This document shows positions 21,365 through 22,942 of a DNA stretch of 22,942 nucleotides, in pieces. Numbering within the stretch: position 1 is the first letter of the stretch; each line of letters starts with the position of its first letter. The position numbers were made by a program, and so were the translations under genes. The stretch spans positions 1-22,942 of the IMG/VR virus record IMGVR_UViG_3300042352_000378; one strand, written 5' to 3'. Origin of the DNA: a virus. The notes beneath the pieces are model-generated. The model was not told where the DNA came from, ran no database searches, and saw only the letters and a program-made list of their open reading frames with translations.

Positions 21365-22942
21365 ATGGCAATAATAAAAAGAATACCAAAGGGTAGTCCC
21401 TTAACGGCGGCAGAAATGGATGCCAACTTGACGATTTTAGAAAACGTATCAAGTTCCGTAAATACATTATATACAACAACTGATAATTTAAATTCAACAT
21501 TAACATCAGTATCTTCATCCGTATCGAATCTATCAACTTTAAGTGGACAATTAAGCGGACAATTTACTGGTAGTGTTTTAATTTCTGGTAGTTTAAGATT
21601 TGATAATATTTCAACCGATGCTGTTGCAAGTGAAGTATTAGTTTACAATAGTTCTACAAAAACAATAGGAAAAACAACTTCAATAGCTACTGGACCAGCA
21701 GGAAGTGATGGTTCATCTGGTACATCTGGTAAAGATGGTACAGCGGGAAGTTCAGGTACATCTGGCTCATCTGGTACATCTGGTAAAGATGGCACGTCAG
21801 GAAGTAGTGGTAGTTCTGGAACTTCTGGAAGCTCAGGTTCATCTGGAACTTCTGGAGAGAGTGGTACTTCCGGTTCATCTGGAACATCTGGTAGTAGCGG
21901 TTCATCTGGTACATCTGGTAAAGATGGTACATCTGGTTCATCGGGTTCATCTGGAACTTCTGGACAAAATGGTGATAGATTTTCATCAACATCAAGTACT
22001 TCAAACGATATAAGCACTGGTTCTAAAAATTTCACAATAGGAACTGGATTACAATGGACTCCTGGACAGGCTATTATTATTTCTGAAAATGCATCAAATG
22101 TATTAGAAGGAACTGTAACATCTTACAATAGTGGTACAGGTGATTTAGTGGTTAATATAACAACTACATCAGGTAGTGGTACTGGTATAACTTCATGGTA
22201 TATAAATACGGCAGGTGCACCTGGTCAAAGTGGTTCATCTGGAACTTCTGGAAGCTCTGGTTCATCTGGAACTTCTGGTTCATCTGGTACATCTGGAAGT
22301 AGTGGTAGTTCTGGAACATCTGGTTCAAGTGGGTCTTCTGGTACATCTGGAAAAGATGGTACAACCGGTTTAGATGGTACAAGTGGTTCATCAGGAACTT
22401 CTGGAAGCTCTGGTTCATCTGGAACTTCTGGTTCATCTGGTTCATCTGGAATAAGTGGAACTGCAGGAACATCCGGTTTAACAACAACCGTATTTCCTTA
22501 TACCGGTTCTGCACTTATTAGTGGTTCTTTGCATATGACCGGTTCTATAAAAATTGGTAAAACACAATATGGTGGTGCATTATATGGACCCACAATTCAG
22601 TTTTTAGATTTAGGTTCTGATTCAAGAGGAGTAGATGAAGTTACATCATTTTTATGGTGGACTGATAAGAATGGTAATAATAAAGGTGAATTAGAAACAA
22701 CTGCGGGGGCTACTGGGTTTCATAAGTTGGCTATTAAAGAATTTGAAGAAATAAAGTTGAGTCCTAGTGATGCAATTACAATGACGAAATCGGTTGGTAT
22801 TACTGGTTCTTTATTTGTAAGTACATCTTTGAGTGCATCTTTAAGAGAAGGATATGCTTGGGTAGGTGGTCCTAATAATAGAACAATTTTAGTAGCAACA
22901 TCTTCATTTGGTAGTGCTGGTAGTGGTACTGGAATATTTGCG
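21365..22942 (+). CDS. Tail-fibre-like structural protein with collagen-like repeats, 3'-truncated
   Basis: An open frame of 526 codons runs from the ATG to the last base with no stop, so the gene continues beyond the window. The N-terminus, MAIIKRIPKGSPLTAAEMDANLTILE, is the type found at the start of many phage tail-fibre and virion-decoration proteins. A Ser/Thr-rich coiled region follows to residue 109. There are two Gly-X-Y blocks, residues 110-202 (31 triplets) and 284-373 (30 triplets), mostly GSS and GTS with occasional GKD. Between them is a compact module (FTIGTGLQWTPGQAIIISENASNVLEGTVTSYNSGTGDLVV) known from other fibres. A beta-rich region (LYGPTIQFLDLGSD, GYAWVGGPNN) follows. Proline is nearly absent from the collagen blocks. 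It probably forms a trimeric fibre involved in host contact. Confidence 0.82.
   Translation, partial: MAIIKRIPKGSPLTAAEMDANLTILENVSSSVNTLYTTTDNLNSTLTSVSSSVSNLSTLSGQLSGQFTGSVLISGSLRFDNISTDAVASEVLVYNSSTKTIGKTTSIATGPAGSDGSSGTSGKDGTAGSSGTSGSSGTSGKDGTSGSSGSSGTSGSSGSSGTSGESGTSGSSGTSGSSGSSGTSGKDGTSGSSGSSGTSGQNGDRFSSTSSTSNDISTGSKNFTIGTGLQWTPGQAIIISENASNVLEGTVTSYNSGTGDLVVNITTTSGSGTGITSWYINTAGAPGQSGSSGTSGSSGSSGTSGSSGTSGSSGSSGTSGSSGSSGTSGKDGTTGLDGTSGSSGTSGSSGSSGTSGSSGSSGISGTAGTSGLTTTVFPYTGSALISGSLHMTGSIKIGKTQYGGALYGPTIQFLDLGSDSRGVDEVTSFLWWTDKNGNNKGELETTAGATGFHKLAIKEFEEIKLSPSDAITMTKSVGITGSLFVSTSLSASLREGYAWVGGPNNRTILVATSSFGSAGSGTGIFA
21692..21970 (+). repeat. Collagen-like Gly-X-Y block 1 (31 triplets)
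   Basis: Thirty-one uninterrupted Gly-X-Y codon triplets, nearly all GSS, GTS or GKD, with one GPA and one GES. The underlying DNA is degenerate tandem 9-nt units such as GGTTCATCT and GGAACTTCT. The block would form an extended collagen-type triple helix in the fibre. Confidence 0.9.
22214..22483 (+). repeat. Collagen-like Gly-X-Y block 2 (30 triplets) with an internal 59-bp duplication
   Basis: Thirty Gly-X-Y triplets, again mainly GSS and GTS. Bases 22229-22287 recur at 22382-22440 with a single mismatch over 59 bp, 153 bp (51 codons) apart and in the same frame, so unequal recombination would change the block length by whole triplets. Confidence 0.88.

Noticed and set aside
21705-22013. 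Plus-strand ORF rich in HLVHL repeats inside the fibre gene
   Set aside because: It is a frame-shifted reading of the Gly-X-Y repeats, with no start context and no known domain.
21643-22035. Minus-strand ORF encoding a Pro/Glu/Asp repeat protein opposite the fibre gene
   Set aside because: The repeats are the reverse complement of the Gly-Ser/Thr codons in the collagen block; open frames there are a product of the repeat, not a gene.
21692-22483. CRISPR-like array in the repetitive region
   Set aside because: The repeats are 9-nt codon units within an open reading frame with no unique spacers of constant length.

Overview
The window looks like part of a genome from a tailed phage (T4-like replication module, Caudoviricetes) infecting a Bacteroidetes/Flavobacteria-type host. 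All 21 genes lie on the + strand, are AT-rich and packed with short overlaps, and encode a nearly complete T4-type replisome. These are an RNase H/FEN-type 5'-3' exonuclease, a gp41-like helicase, a gp45-like clamp, a gp43-like family B polymerase, gp44-like and gp62-like clamp-loader subunits, and a RecB/Cas4-like nuclease. The host assignment rests on repeated promoters of the Bacteroidetes type (TTTG, a 19-20 nt spacer, then TAnnTTTG) and on start codons preceded by A-rich tracts rather than Shine-Dalgarno sequences. It is inferred from sequence and was not tested by a search.

Layout. (1) 2-2460: a 5'-truncated exonuclease gene, a promoter, the replicative helicase and a 58-aa histone-H1-like protein, closed by a clear intrinsic terminator. 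(2) 2461-4970: a 158-nt leader with nested inverted repeats, then a class II (B12-dependent) ribonucleotide reductase, a DUF5522-like Cys protein and a thioredoxin; this is a dNTP-supply unit. (3) 4971-9410: a promoter, then glutamine-dependent asparagine synthetase, a GNAT acetyltransferase and two tandem paralogous SAM methyltransferases. (4) 9411-14327: a promoter, then the sliding clamp, a third and larger methyltransferase of the same family, and DNA polymerase. (5) 14306-16902: an overlapping terminator-like repeat and promoter, then an unknown acidic protein, dUTPase, clamp-loader ATPase, a zinc-ribbon protein and the clamp-loader small subunit. (6) 16903-17815: a promoter and the Cas4/RecB-like nuclease. 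(7) 17816-21300: a ribbon-helix-helix protein, two GT-B glycosyltransferases and an unknown protein. (8) 21301-22942: a palindrome-bearing leader and a structural (tail-fibre-like) protein with two collagen-like Gly-X-Y blocks, truncated by the window end.

How the genes fit together: the ribonucleotide reductase, thioredoxin and dUTPase supply and clean the nucleotide pool for the replisome. The methyltransferases, possibly with AsnB and GNAT, may modify phage DNA or another substrate. The glycosyltransferases sit next to a Ser/Thr-rich fibre that they could decorate, or they could act on host surface glycans. The most unusual signals are the three-member SPPY methyltransferase family threaded through the replisome genes, the structured nrdJ leader, an extended phage-wide promoter consensus (one copy predicting a leaderless asnB mRNA), and the glycosyltransferase pair beside a collagen-like fibre.
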